A stretch of DNA of 64,000 nucleotides from Methylotenera_A sp963701715 (GCA_963701715.1 CAVPAX010000002.1:124001-188000); one strand, 5' to 3'; positions 16,776 to 25,924 are shown, numbered from the stretch's first letter. The notes: generated by a model not told the origin, from the letters alone. Program-made: numbers and translations.

Positions 16776-17144
16776 TGGTGGAGCAGGCGGGAATCGAACC
16801 CGCGTCCGCAAGCCCTCCACAGACAGTTCTACATACTTAGCCTGGTTGTTTAGTTTGATCTTGCATGCACCAACCGACAAGCATCTGCAAGACGAGTTAC
16901 CTTAAGGTTAATTCTACGCTAAGTAACCCAACGTAAAACGTATCCCGTGTATATGACGCTGCGATGGTTTTTAAGGCCACCCACCCCACGGGAGAGATGG
17001 TGCAGCGTCCAGCCGGTATTAAGCGGCTAGAGCGTAAGTTTCGTCGTTTGCGACTATACTTTTTCAGATGGATTTACGAGGAAACCTGAACCCTCGGTAT
17101 GCCCTGCACTGCTTTGCAACCCACGTCGAAACCTGGTCAGCCCC
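16776..17144 (-). ncRNA. ssrA: tmRNA (ssrA)
   Basis: A transfer-messenger RNA of 369 nt, which rescues ribosomes stalled on broken messages together with SmpB. The 5' end begins GGGGCTGACCAGGTTTCGAC and the 3' end is a tRNA-Ala-like T arm (GGTTCGATTCCC) with an encoded CCA. The tag reading frame lies at 17051-17019 (minus strand) and encodes ANDETYALAA followed by TAA, a tag typical of Betaproteobacteria. The molecule is in one piece, not permuted. Its partner gene smpB lies immediately upstream on the same strand, and a strong terminator follows. Confidence 0.97.
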
Positions 17145-17235
17145 TTGTGTTTTGTAGCAATAACCCTAAGACTCGAGAAAACTTAATTTAGTTCACTCAA
17201 GACTAGATTATACGCTTTTAAAATAAAGGTAAAAA

Positions 17236-17685
17236 TTATTTATTATGCGCCCGCATAATACGGCCTCTTTCGCGCTCCCAATCGCGGGCTTTTTCAGTAT
17301 CGCGCTTGTCATGCTGTTTTTTGCCTTTTGCCAAACCGATTTGCAACTTGATGCGACCTTTACTGAAGTGCATATCCAGCGGCACTAGCGTATATCCCGC
17401 GCGCTCAACCTTGCCAATCAGTTTTGCAATCTCCTCACGATGTAACAACAGTTTACGCGTACGAATCGCATCCGGTCGAATATGCGTAGAAGCCGCGCCG
17501 AGCGGCGTGATGTGGCAGCCGATGAGGTAAATCTCGCCGCGCATAATGACGACGTAGGCTTCTTTAAGGTTGACGCGGTTATCGCGGATAGCCTTGACTT
17601 CCCAGCCTTCCAGCACAATGCCGGCTTCGTATTTCTCTTCGATAAAATAATCAAAAAAAGCTTTTTTATTTTGGGCGATGCTCAT
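17236..17685 (-). CDS. smpB: SsrA-binding protein SmpB
   Basis: A 149-residue protein of normal length that binds tmRNA and brings it to stalled ribosomes. Family hallmarks are NKKAFFDYFIEEKYEAGIVL at the start, GWEVKAIRDNRVNLKEAYV, and the Lys/Arg-rich C-terminal tail (GKKQHDKRDTEKARDW) that enters the mRNA channel. I chose the Met at 17685 because family members begin MSIAQNKKAF; a Met four codons earlier (17697) is possible. It lies 91 bp before ssrA on the same strand and is divergent from ratA, with 62 bp between the starts. Confidence 0.96.
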   Translation of the reverse strand: MSIAQNKKAFFDYFIEEKYEAGIVLEGWEVKAIRDNRVNLKEAYVVIMRGEIYLIGCHITPLGAASTHIRPDAIRTRKLLLHREEIAKLIGKVERAGYTLVPLDMHFSKGRIKLQIGLAKGKKQHDKRDTEKARDWERERGRIMRAHNK

Positions 17686-17747
17686 AAAACTTAGCATTTG
17701 TTCACTAATGACTTAAAATGACATTTTACGCTAGTATTAAAAATTTA

Positions 17748-18185
17748 ATGGCGCAAGTTGAAAAAACCGTGTTGGTGATGCATTCTGCAGAGCAAATGTA
17801 TGCTTTGGTTGATGCCGTAGAAGACTATCCAAAGTTTTTGCCTTGGTGTGGCGGCGTTGATTTGCTGGAACGCACAGAAACCAGCACCAGCGCGACTTTA
17901 CACATTAATTATCATGGCTTAAAACAGAATTTTACAACGCAAAATCATAAGGTTTTTCCGCACACGATGGAAATAAAGCTAAAAAATGGCCCATTTAAGC
18001 ATTTGGAAGGCGATTGGCGCTTTATTGAGTTGCGGAAAGATGCCTGTAAAATCGAGTTTAGATTGAATTATGAATTTGCCAACGGCTTTTTAGAGAAAAT
18101 CATCGCGCCCGTGTTTAACTACATCACAGATACTTTTGTGGATGGCTTTGTAGCGCGTGCAGATAAAGTTTATGCCAAAAAATAA
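17748..18185 (+). CDS. ratA: RatA/COQ10-like START-domain protein
   Basis: A 145-residue protein. The START/polyketide-cyclase fold is recognisable from MYALVDAVEDYPKFLPWCGG near the start and the C-terminal helix NYITDTFVDGFVARADKVY. Homologues include E. coli RatA, described as a ribosome-association toxin, and the ubiquinone-binding protein COQ10; the function in this organism is not settled. I chose ATG 17748 because family members begin MAQV; a frame from 17718 is longer by ten residues. It is followed by rnfH 37 bp downstream, the conserved smpB-ratA-rnfH neighbourhood of Beta- and Gammaproteobacteria. Confidence 0.9.
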   Translation: MAQVEKTVLVMHSAEQMYALVDAVEDYPKFLPWCGGVDLLERTETSTSATLHINYHGLKQNFTTQNHKVFPHTMEIKLKNGPFKHLEGDWRFIELRKDACKIEFRLNYEFANGFLEKIIAPVFNYITDTFVDGFVARADKVYAKK

Positions 18186-18222
18186 AATTATTAATCTAAG
18201 AGATTGATTATGGGGATCGATT

Positions 18223-18553
18223 ATGAGCAGTGAACAACATATGACTGTAGAAGTGGCTTATGCCCTGCCGCATCAGCAACTCATCATTCCCGTGCATATG
18301 CCGCCAGGAGCTAATGCGGAAGCGGCAATTCAAGCATCCGGCATACTGCAGAAATTTCCCAGAAATTGACCTGAAAGTAAATCAAATAGGTATTTTCGGA
18401 AAGCTCACCAAACTTGATACCACATTGCGCCATTTAGACCGCGTCGAGATTTATCGCCCATTGATTGCAGACCCAAAAGAAGTACGTAGGCAACGTGCTG
18501 CAGATGGGAAGATCATGAAAAAAGGCGGTGGGGATGCACCGCCAGATAATTAA
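18223..18553 (+). pseudogene. rnfH: RnfH family ubiquitin-like protein, frameshifted
   Basis: The frame from 18223 encodes 46 residues with the RnfH start (MTVEVAYALPHQQLIIPVHM) and then runs to a premature TGA. The rest of the protein (EIDLKVNQIGIFGKL, LDRVEIYRPLIADPKEVRR) continues in another frame from 18362 to 18553. Removing one A near 18361 restores a 109-residue protein of family length. RnfH has a beta-grasp fold; its function is unknown. The very good conservation on both sides suggests either a sequencing error or a very recent mutation. It ends 12 bp from the convergent DUF4124 gene. Confidence 0.85.
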
Positions 18554-18565
18554 CTTAACTGAGCC

Positions 18566-19078
18566 TTAATTACAGTTTTCGTCGATTTCTCTTTGCGCTT
18601 GCGCTTTTCCGTCCTGTAAGTCTTTATCAGACATATACTCGCGCTCACCTTTTTCGTTCATTTTATATACGCGCCCGCCTTGAGTATAAGTTTCGTAGTT
18701 GGCTTTAGCAGCCTTGCAATTTTCTGCTTTTCTTTTAGCCTCAGCCTCTTTTTCCTGTTTGTTTCTTTTTTCGGCTTCAGCATTACGCTGACGTTGCGCA
18801 GCAGCCTCATCTTCGACACTCACAGGCGGAGGCGGAGCCGCGTTGGTTACTGGCTGTGTCTGCTGGACATTTCCCACTGGCGCCAATGGCTCTTTACTTG
18901 CCGGATTCACAGGTTTTTTTTTGCCTCCAATGGGTTCTTGTTTAATATTCGAAGGCGGCGGCGTGTCGGTATACCTTGTCGAACCGTCCTTATCTTTCCA
19001 TTTATAAATTTCCGCATGACTTAACACCGGCGCTGCGATTAAAATCATTAAACCCAAAAGCAAATGTAGCGATTTCAT
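18566..19078 (-). CDS. DUF4124 domain exported protein
   Basis: A 170-residue protein with a signal peptide (residues 1-22, ending LSHA-E). The DUF4124 core follows at once: EIYKWKDKDGSTRYTDTPP. A Pro-rich linker and then a Lys/Glu/Ala-rich coiled-coil-like stretch (about 90-130) lead to a tail with two Cys (ENCKAAKANY, EIDENCN). The family is widespread in the envelope of Beta- and Gammaproteobacteria and has no settled function. It is convergent with rnfH and divergent from guaB. Confidence 0.85.
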   Translation of the reverse strand: MKSLHLLLGLMILIAAPVLSHAEIYKWKDKDGSTRYTDTPPPSNIKQEPIGGKKKPVNPASKEPLAPVGNVQQTQPVTNAAPPPPVSVEDEAAAQRQRNAEAEKRNKQEKEAEAKRKAENCKAAKANYETYTQGGRVYKMNEKGEREYMSDKDLQDGKAQAQREIDENCN

Positions 19079-19267
19079 TTATGTTCCTATCCAATTCATC
19101 ATGCCGTTTTGGCATATCTTAATTTAAACAACGTTTTTATCAAAAAGTCAGTTTACTTAATGCCGATTAATTTAGATATTAATTGATGATTTAACGATTA
19201 ATTCATGTTTTTAATCATATTTTAGGGCAATTCAGCTTACCAACTTTTAATAAGCATTGCAAATCTG

Positions 19268-19273
19268 TATAAT
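19268..19273 (+). promoter_or_regulatory. -10 element of the guaB promoter
   Basis: TATAAT at 19268-19273, preceded by TG, lies 27 bp before the guaB start. The -35 region (about 19245-19250) is poor. The AAGGA Shine-Dalgarno at about 19288-19292 has normal spacing to ATG 19300. The transcript leader would be about 20 bases. Confidence 0.6.
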
Positions 19274-19299
19274 CTCGTTTTGGAAATTAAGGATAACTC

Positions 19300-20760
19300 A
19301 TGCGTTTGCTGCAACAAGCTCTTACCTTTGACGATGTTTTATTAGTTCCCGCGCATTCTGTGGTGATGCCACGCGAAGTTAATTTAAGCACTCATCTCAC
19401 CCGCAACATCAAACTCAATATTCCGCTGGTTTCTGCGGCAATGGATACCGTGACCGAAGCGCCACTTGCCATTGTTTTAGCGCAAGAAGGCGGCTTAGGC
19501 ATTATTCATAAAAACATGACCCCGGCACTACAGGCGGCGCATGTTTCACGCGTAAAGCGCTTTGAATCCGGCGTTGTGAACGACCCAGTCACAATTCAGC
19601 CGCATATGACGGTTAGAGATGTGTTGGCACTTACACAAAAACATAAGATTTCCGGTTTGCCCGTGGTGGATGGAGATAAAATCGTCGGTATCGTCACAAA
19701 TCGTGATTTGCGGTTTGAGACTAATTTAGATCAGGCCATCAGCAACATCATGACGCCACGCGACAGATTAATCACTGTGCGAGAAGGTGCTCCGCGCGAA
19801 GAAGCGATTCACCTGCTGCACCAATATCGCTTGGAGCGCGTGTTGGTGATTGACGACAAAGATACGCTCAAAGGCCTTATCACTGTCAAAGATATTCAAA
19901 AATCGCACGATCACCCGTTTGCCTGCAAAGACAGCAAAGGCAGACTGAGAGTTGGCGCAGCAGTTGGCGTGGGCGAAGGCACAGAGGAGCGTGTGGCGGC
20001 GCTTGCGGCAGCAGGGGTCGATGTCATCGTCGTGGATACTGCGCATGGACATTCGCAAGGCGTGCTGGATCGTGTCAACTGGGTGAAGAAAAACTTCCCA
20101 AAAATTGAAGTCATCGGCGGCAACATCGCCACTGCAGATGCTGCCAAGGCATTGGTTGATGCAGGCGCGGACGGCGTAAAAGTTGGTATTGGCCCAGGCT
20201 CAATCTGTACTACGCGTATTGTTGCTGGCGTTGGCGTGCCGCAAATTAGCGCAATCAGCAATGTAGCAAAAGCGCTCGAAAAATCCGGGGTACCTTTTAT
20301 TGCAGATGGCGGCATCCGTTTCTCCGGTGATATCTCGAAAGCAATTGCAGCTGGAGCACATTCGGTGATGCTCGGCGGCATGTTTGCCGGCACAGAAGAA
20401 GCGCCCGGCGAAATAGAATTGTTCCAAGGCCGCTCATATAAATCCTATCGCGGCATGGGCTCGATTGGCGCCATGCAAAAGGGCTCCAGCGACAGATACT
20501 TTCAAGACAATAATGGTAATGCAGACAAACTCGTACCAGAGGGTATTGAAGGCCGTGTTCCCTATAAAGGTAGCGTGCTTGCAGTCATCCATCAATTGAT
20601 GGGCGGTTTGCGCGCCTCTATGGGCTATGTTGGCTGTGCCACAATCAACGACATGCGCAACAAAGCCGAATTTGTACAGATCACGAGCGCCGGCATGCGT
20701 GAATCGCACGTGCATGACGTGCAAATCACCAAAGAAGCTCCTAACTATCGCATAGACTAG
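19300..20760 (+). CDS. guaB: IMP dehydrogenase
   Basis: A 486-residue enzyme of normal length that oxidises IMP to XMP with NAD, the first committed step of GMP synthesis. It has the TIM-barrel core interrupted by two CBS domains (about residues 95-205, including VRDVLALTQKHKISGLPVVDG). The active-site loop GPGSICTTRIVAGVGVPQ holds the catalytic Cys. The flap segment and the IMP site GGMFAGTEEAPGE are intact. It is followed by guaA 44 bp downstream, so the pair probably forms a guaBA operon. Confidence 0.98.
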   Translation: MRLLQQALTFDDVLLVPAHSVVMPREVNLSTHLTRNIKLNIPLVSAAMDTVTEAPLAIVLAQEGGLGIIHKNMTPALQAAHVSRVKRFESGVVNDPVTIQPHMTVRDVLALTQKHKISGLPVVDGDKIVGIVTNRDLRFETNLDQAISNIMTPRDRLITVREGAPREEAIHLLHQYRLERVLVIDDKDTLKGLITVKDIQKSHDHPFACKDSKGRLRVGAAVGVGEGTEERVAALAAAGVDVIVVDTAHGHSQGVLDRVNWVKKNFPKIEVIGGNIATADAAKALVDAGADGVKVGIGPGSICTTRIVAGVGVPQISAISNVAKALEKSGVPFIADGGIRFSGDISKAIAAGAHSVMLGGMFAGTEEAPGEIELFQGRSYKSYRGMGSIGAMQKGSSDRYFQDNNGNADKLVPEGIEGRVPYKGSVLAVIHQLMGGLRASMGYVGCATINDMRNKAEFVQITSAGMRESHVHDVQITKEAPNYRID

Positions 20761-20792
20761 CCTGCAGACCCCATAGATAGTGGCTCTGCAGG
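20761..20792 (+). other. Hairpin in the guaB-guaA gap
   Basis: CCTGCAGA (20761-20768) pairs perfectly with TCTGCAGG (20785-20792), and CCA/TGG extends the stem inside. It begins right after the guaB stop. There is no T run after it, so full termination is unlikely; it could protect or cut the message between the two genes. Confidence 0.55.
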
Positions 20793-20804
20793 CAGGCATT
20801 TTAT

Positions 20805-22412
20805 ATGAATCATTCAAAAATCCTCATTCTCGATTTCGGCTCACAAGTCACCCAACTCATCGCGCGCCGTGTGCGCGAAGCGCATGTCTATTGCGAGATT
20901 CATCCATGCGATGTGTCTGACGACTTTGTACGAAATTTTGGCGCGCAGGGTATTATTCTTTCCGGCAGCCATGCCAGTGCTTATGAAGAGGATACCGACA
21001 AAGCGCCGCAAGCAGTATTCGAGCTGGGCGTGCCCGTGCTTGGCATTTGCTACGGCATGCAGACCATGGCACAGCAACTTGGTGGGCGCGTAGAAGCTGG
21101 TCAGAAACGTGAGTTCGGCTATGCTGAAATCCGCGCCCGCGGCCATTCTGCACTTTTTAGAGACATTCAGGACCGTACTAATACAGAAGGTCACGGCCTG
21201 CTTGATGTATGGATGAGCCATGGCGACAAAGTCACAGAATTACCGCCAAATTTCAAAATCATCGCCAGCAACGAAACTACGCCAATCGCCGCTTTTGCGG
21301 ATGAAACACGTAAATTCTACGGCGTACAATTCCACCCTGAAGTCACCCATACAAAGCTCGGGCAAACGATATTAGAACGTTTTGTACTGGAAATATGCCA
21401 AGCAAAACCTGACTGGGTGATGAAAGACCACATCACCGAAGCCGTAGAAAAAATCAAGACACAAGTTGGCGATGAAGAAGTCATTTTAGGCTTGTCAGGC
21501 GGCGTGGATTCCAGCGTGGCCGCCGCACTGATACACCGTGCCATTGGCGATCAGCTTACTTGCGTGTTTGTTGACCATGGTCTGCTGCGCCTCGATGAAG
21601 GCAATATGGTCATGGAGATGTTCGTTGGAAAATTGCACGCAAGAGTTATCCGCGTGGACGCGGTTGACCAGTTTATGGGACATTTAAGCGGCGTGACCGA
21701 CCCCGAGGCCAAACGCAAAATTATCGGCCGCGAATTTGTGGAGGTTTTTAAAGCAGAAGCAGCCAAACTGAAGGCTGGTGATGGCGGGCATAAGGGTGCG
21801 ACTTTCTTAGCGCAAGGCACCATCTACCCAGATGTCATAGAATCCGGCGGCGCAAAATCCAAAAAGGCGGTCACCATTAAAAGCCACCACAACGTCGGCG
21901 GTTTGCCGGAAACATTAGGCCTGAAGCTGCTGGAGCCACTACGTGACTTATTTAAGGACGAGGTACGCGAACTCGGCGTCGCACTTGGTCTTCCGCACGA
22001 TATGGTGTACCGCCACCCCTTCCCTGGGCCAGGTTTAGGAGTACGTATTTTAGGTGAAGTTAGAAAGAATTACGCCGATTTACTGCGTCGTGCCGATGCC
22101 ATTTTTATCGAAGAGTTACGCAACACCAAAGACGAAAAAACCGGTAAAAGCTGGTATGACCTCACCAGTCAGGCTTTTGCCGTATTCTTGCCAGTAAAAT
22201 CTGTCGGCGTGATGGGAGACGGTCGTACCTATGACTACGTAGTCGCCTTACGTGCCGTAATTACAAGCGATTTCATGACCGCACATTGGGCAGAATTGCC
22301 TTACGATTTGCTTGGCCGTGTTTCCAATCGCATTATCAACGAAGTACGTGGCATCAACCGCGTGGTGTATGACATTTCTGGCAAACCGCCCGCAACAATT
22401 GAGTGGGAGTAG
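20805..22412 (+). CDS. guaA: GMP synthase (glutamine-hydrolysing)
   Basis: A 535-residue enzyme converting XMP to GMP with ATP and glutamine. The N-terminal class I amidotransferase domain has the nucleophile in GICYGMQ and the His/Glu pair in FHPEVTHT. The ATP pyrophosphatase domain carries the PP-loop GLSGGVDSS, and the C-terminal dimerisation domain ends PPATIEWE as in the family. It has an insertion of a few residues (KAGDGGHKG) compared with the short E. coli form, which is common in Proteobacteria. It follows guaB in the same direction. Confidence 0.98.
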   Translation: MNHSKILILDFGSQVTQLIARRVREAHVYCEIHPCDVSDDFVRNFGAQGIILSGSHASAYEEDTDKAPQAVFELGVPVLGICYGMQTMAQQLGGRVEAGQKREFGYAEIRARGHSALFRDIQDRTNTEGHGLLDVWMSHGDKVTELPPNFKIIASNETTPIAAFADETRKFYGVQFHPEVTHTKLGQTILERFVLEICQAKPDWVMKDHITEAVEKIKTQVGDEEVILGLSGGVDSSVAAALIHRAIGDQLTCVFVDHGLLRLDEGNMVMEMFVGKLHARVIRVDAVDQFMGHLSGVTDPEAKRKIIGREFVEVFKAEAAKLKAGDGGHKGATFLAQGTIYPDVIESGGAKSKKAVTIKSHHNVGGLPETLGLKLLEPLRDLFKDEVRELGVALGLPHDMVYRHPFPGPGLGVRILGEVRKNYADLLRRADAIFIEELRNTKDEKTGKSWYDLTSQAFAVFLPVKSVGVMGDGRTYDYVVALRAVITSDFMTAHWAELPYDLLGRVSNRIINEVRGINRVVYDISGKPPATIEWE

Positions 22413-22479
22413 AATTTTGAGTATGCTAATATCTGTCTATTGGATTTACTCAATAAATCAATAAGATAACGAGGTCACC

Positions 22480-22932
22480 ATGAAATATTTTATATCTTAC
22501 TTTTCATTCGCAGCATTTGCCCTACTTGCAGGATGTGCTACTGATAAACACACGACTTCTGTTTATCCGCAGAAGATTTTTGAATCAGTGAATGTTAAAT
22601 ATCCTTCTGACAACAACACGCTTATTTTTATCGGCGCACCTGAAGGTTTTGTAGCACCTCGCCTAGCTAACTGTGAAGTAGAAAAAGATGTCGACTCGGG
22701 CAAAGTGGTCGCAATTGTAAGTGCTCTCGCCCTTAAATCTAGAACCGTAATTGTCGCAGGGGAAAATGAATCGCTCACCGCAACAACTATGGCAAAAGCA
22801 CTTACTAGTGGAAAAGATAAAATCAGCGGTGCAAAAGCCATTGTAATAGGTAGTAAAGATATGCAAAAGGCACTTGCAGACTTAGCCAACGCAAGCGGCG
22901 TTGCGCTTGAGTTTATTGATAATCCTGTCTAA
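22480..22932 (+). CDS. Conserved lipoprotein of unknown function
   Basis: A 150-residue protein with a lipoprotein signal (lipobox LAGC, Cys at residue 19). The mature part has alternating strands and helices (for example TLIFIGAPEGF, KAIVIGSKDMQKALADLANASGVALEFI) and one further Cys in ANCEVEKDV. I do not recognise a family. The GAGGT just before the ATG serves as ribosome binding site. It is followed by a strong terminator, so it is probably a single-gene unit. Confidence 0.65.
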   Translation: MKYFISYFSFAAFALLAGCATDKHTTSVYPQKIFESVNVKYPSDNNTLIFIGAPEGFVAPRLANCEVEKDVDSGKVVAIVSALALKSRTVIVAGENESLTATTMAKALTSGKDKISGAKAIVIGSKDMQKALADLANASGVALEFIDNPV

Positions 22933-22949
22933 CACGTTATAAATTCAAC

Positions 22950-22992
22950 AAGCCAAGAATAGCTAAAAAGCTAGCTTGGCTTAAAATTTTTT
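22950..22992 (+). terminator. Rho-independent terminator directly before greB
   Basis: AAGCCAAG (22950-22957) pairs with CTTGGCTT (22975-22982), with an inner TAGCT/AGCTA stem; AAAATTTTTT follows. The T run ends one or two bases before the greB start codon. Confidence 0.85.
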
Positions 22993-23487
22993 ATGAGCCG
23001 CGGATTTGTAAAAGAAGATGATTTAGAACACGCTGGCACAGATGTGCCCGAGCGTCCCGTCAGTGCGCATCCAAATTACGTTACGGTCAATGGTTATGCG
23101 CTATTGCAGCAACAAGCAGAGGCGTTGGAAGAAGAAATATCAAATCTTGCTGAAAGCAAAGAAGACTCTGGCACACAGCAAAAACTTGCTGTTTTAAATC
23201 GTGATTTACGCTATCTTTCCGCCCGACTGGAAAGTGCTTTAGTGACTAAGCCTGATGCAACCTCCCAACAAGTACTGTTTGGCGCAACAGTAACGGTAGA
23301 GGATGAAAATGGTGAAAGCCACATCTATGAAATAGTAGGCGAGGACGAGGCCGACATTAAGGCTGATAAAGTCAGCTGGACATCGCCATTGGCCAAAGCG
23401 CTTATCGGGCATAAAGTTGGCGAAAGTGTCATATGGGCACGCCCTGCAGGCAATACCGTACTAGAAATTACCGCTATACATTATTAA
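22993..23487 (+). CDS. greB: Transcript cleavage factor GreB
   Basis: A 164-residue GreA/GreB family protein. It begins MSRGFVKEDD, close to the usual GreB start, has a coiled-coil N-terminal region (about 35-75) and a C-terminal FKBP-like domain (VLFGATVTVEDENGE to NTVLEITAIHY). Gre factors enter the RNA polymerase secondary channel and stimulate cleavage of backtracked RNA. The tip acidic residues fall in the SNLAESKEDSG loop. The start codon directly follows the T run of the terminator above and has no Shine-Dalgarno, which is odd. The nitroreductase gene follows after 13 bp. Confidence 0.88.
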   Translation: MSRGFVKEDDLEHAGTDVPERPVSAHPNYVTVNGYALLQQQAEALEEEISNLAESKEDSGTQQKLAVLNRDLRYLSARLESALVTKPDATSQQVLFGATVTVEDENGESHIYEIVGEDEADIKADKVSWTSPLAKALIGHKVGESVIWARPAGNTVLEITAIHY

Positions 23488-23500
23488 ACGAAAGTTAAAA

Positions 23501-24103
23501 ATGAACGTTACAGAAGCCATCGTTAAACGCCGTTCCGTAAAGGTTTATGATCCGCAGCATAGAATAACTGAGGAAGAAATCTCCATGCTGATGTCACTTG
23601 CCATGCTCTCTCCTACAGCATTTAACATTCAGAACTGGCGCTTTGTGCTTGTTACCGATGCATCCCTGCGTAAAGATATCCGTGCAGTCAGCTGGGATCA
23701 AGCACAGGTAGAAGAAGCCTCATTATTAGTTGTGCTTACTGCAGATTTGAAAGCATGGGCTAAACAACCCGAGCGCTATTGGAAAAATGCACCCAAACCC
23801 GTGCAGGATTATTTAATCCCTGCTATCGGCCAGTATTATGATGGAAAAGAGAGCGTTCAGCGCGATGAGGCCATGCGGTCATGCGGCATGGCGGCGATGA
23901 CAATTATGCTGGCGGCCAAAGAAATGGGATATGATACCTGCCCCATGGACGGCTTTGATTTTGATGCAGTAGCGAAACTGTTGAATTTGCCGGCAGACCA
24001 CACACCGGCTATGTTTGTAGTCATAGGGAAAGCATTAAAAGAAGCACAACCACGTGGCGGACAGCTCACGATGGATGAAGTCGTTATTTACAATAAGTTT
24101 TAA
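23501..24103 (+). CDS. Nitroreductase family protein
   Basis: A 200-residue FMN-dependent oxidoreductase of the nitroreductase fold. It begins with the family FMN-binding start AIVKRRSVKVYDP and has LSPTAFNIQNWRFVLV, then GMAAMTIMLAAKEMGYDTCPMDGFD and a C-terminal VVIGKA strand. Members reduce nitro groups, quinones or flavins with NAD(P)H; the natural substrate cannot be told from sequence. It lies 13 bp after greB, so the two are probably co-transcribed, and 29 bp before the ABC-F gene. Confidence 0.9.
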   Translation: MNVTEAIVKRRSVKVYDPQHRITEEEISMLMSLAMLSPTAFNIQNWRFVLVTDASLRKDIRAVSWDQAQVEEASLLVVLTADLKAWAKQPERYWKNAPKPVQDYLIPAIGQYYDGKESVQRDEAMRSCGMAAMTIMLAAKEMGYDTCPMDGFDFDAVAKLLNLPADHTPAMFVVIGKALKEAQPRGGQLTMDEVVIYNKF

Positions 24104-24132
24104 TATAGTCTCTCATTTTTTAAGGTAAATCT

Positions 24133-25728
24133 GTGTTAATTAGCAACAATATCACCATGCAGTTTGGCGCTAAGCCATTGTTTGAAAACATCTCTGTCAA
24201 GTTTGGCGAAGGGAATCGCTACGGCTTAATCGGCGCCAATGGCTGCGGAAAATCTACCTACATGAAAATTTTAGCGGGCACGCTAGAACCTACATCTGGC
24301 AACGTTACGCTGGACAATCACGAACGTATGGCATTTTTGAAACAAGACCAATTTGCTTATGAAGAGCTACGTGTGCTAGATGTGGTGATGATGGGCCATG
24401 AACAAATGTGGAAGGCCATGCAAGAGCGTGACGCGATTTACGCGAACTTAGAGGCGACTGAAGACGACTATATGCGTGCTGCAGAGCTGGAGGGTGTGTT
24501 TGCGGAATACGGCGGCTACACCGCCGAAGCGCGCGCGGGCGAGCTTCTGCTGGGCGTCGGCATTCCCATCGAGCAGCACAATGGTCCCATGAGCGCTATC
24601 GCGCCAGGCTGGAAGCTGCGCGTACTCTTGGTACAGGCATTGTTCGCCAACCCTGATGTTTTGTTGCTGGATGAACCGACCAATAACTTGGACATCAATA
24701 CCATCCGTTGGCTGGAAGACGTGTTGAACAACCGTGATTGCACCATGATTATCATCTCGCATGACCGCCACTTTCTAAACCAAGTATGTACGCACACCTG
24801 CGACATGGACTACGGCAAACTGACCGTGTATCCAGGCAATTATGACGATTACATGGAAGCCAGCATTGCCGCGCGCAACCAGCAAGCTAAAGACAACGCC
24901 AAAGCCAAGCAGCAAATTGCCGATTTACAAGATTTTGTGCGACGCTTCTCCGCCAATGCTTCTAAAGCCAAACAAGCTACCAGCCGTGCCAAGCAAATTG
25001 ATAAAATTAAAATTGAAGAATTCAAACCTTCCAGCCGTCAATACCCTTTTATTCGTTTTGAATTCGATGAAAAAGATAAACTGCATCGCAATGCTGTGGA
25101 ACTAAAAAAGCTCAGCCATGGTTACGATAAGCCGTTGTTCAATGATGTTGACATGATGTTTGAAGCGGGTGAAAAAGTTGCGATTATTGGTGAAAACGGC
25201 ATCGGGAAAACTACTTTCCTGCGCTGTTTGGCTGGTGATTTAAAACCAAAACATGGCGAAGTAAAATGGGCAGAAAAAGCAACTCTTGGCTACTTTGCGC
25301 AAGACCATGAATACGAGTTTGAAAAAGATGTAGATTTGTTTGAATGGATGACACAGTATCGGCAAGCGGGTGATGATGACCAGGTAGTTCGCAGCATGCT
25401 AGGCCGATTGTTATTCTCTGGCGAAGACACAAAAAAATCTGTAAAAGTATTATCAGGCGGCGAAAAAGGTCGCATGCTCTATGGCAAGCTTATGCTAGGC
25501 CGCACTAATGTATTACTCATGGACGAACCCACCAATCACATGGATATGGAATCCATCGAGGCATTGAATACGGCACTGGATAAATACAAAGGTACACTTT
25601 TCTTTGTCAGCCACGACCGTGAATTTGTAAGCTCTATCGCTACACGCATCTTAGAAATTAAGGCGGATGGCATTGTTGATTACACCGGCAATTATGAAGA
25701 CTACTTGGCAAGCCAAGGTGTAGAATAA
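24133..25728 (+). CDS. ybiT: ABC-F family ATPase, YbiT type
   Basis: A 531-residue protein starting at GTG, with two ABC domains in one chain and no membrane part. Walker A motifs are GANGCGKST and GENGIGKTT; Walker B motifs are LLLDEPTNNLD and LLMDEPTNHMD. The signature in the first domain is APGWKLR and in the second LSGGEKGR, exactly as in E. coli YbiT. The linker (about 245-300) contains the helical RFSANASKAKQATSRAKQIDKI typical of the P-site tRNA interaction motif. ABC-F proteins act on the ribosome. It is last in the greB-nitroreductase-ybiT run. Confidence 0.93.
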   Translation: MLISNNITMQFGAKPLFENISVKFGEGNRYGLIGANGCGKSTYMKILAGTLEPTSGNVTLDNHERMAFLKQDQFAYEELRVLDVVMMGHEQMWKAMQERDAIYANLEATEDDYMRAAELEGVFAEYGGYTAEARAGELLLGVGIPIEQHNGPMSAIAPGWKLRVLLVQALFANPDVLLLDEPTNNLDINTIRWLEDVLNNRDCTMIIISHDRHFLNQVCTHTCDMDYGKLTVYPGNYDDYMEASIAARNQQAKDNAKAKQQIADLQDFVRRFSANASKAKQATSRAKQIDKIKIEEFKPSSRQYPFIRFEFDEKDKLHRNAVELKKLSHGYDKPLFNDVDMMFEAGEKVAIIGENGIGKTTFLRCLAGDLKPKHGEVKWAEKATLGYFAQDHEYEFEKDVDLFEWMTQYRQAGDDDQVVRSMLGRLLFSGEDTKKSVKVLSGGEKGRMLYGKLMLGRTNVLLMDEPTNHMDMESIEALNTALDKYKGTLFFVSHDREFVSSIATRILEIKADGIVDYTGNYEDYLASQGVE

Positions 25729-25833
25729 ATTTTGCTATTAAAAGGCTAAAAATACATGCCATATAAGCCCCATGGATATTGGCTATCAGAGCATATATTA
25801 TTGATTATTTTAGTGCGCTAATTATTGCAGTTT

Positions 25834-25924
25834 GGAAAGGTGGCAGAGAGGCTGAATGCACCGGACTCGAAATCCGGCATACGTTTATGACGTATCGAGG
25901 GTTCAAATCCCTCCCTTTCCGCCA
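25834..25924 (+). tRNA. tRNA-Ser (CGA)
   Basis: A 91-nt class II tRNA with acceptor stem GGAAAGG/CCTTTCC, discriminator G and encoded CCA. The anticodon loop reads CTCGAAA (anticodon CGA, codon UCG), the T arm contains GGTTCAAATCC, and a long variable arm is present as expected for serine. No integrated element or duplicated 3' end is visible next to it. Confidence 0.97.
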
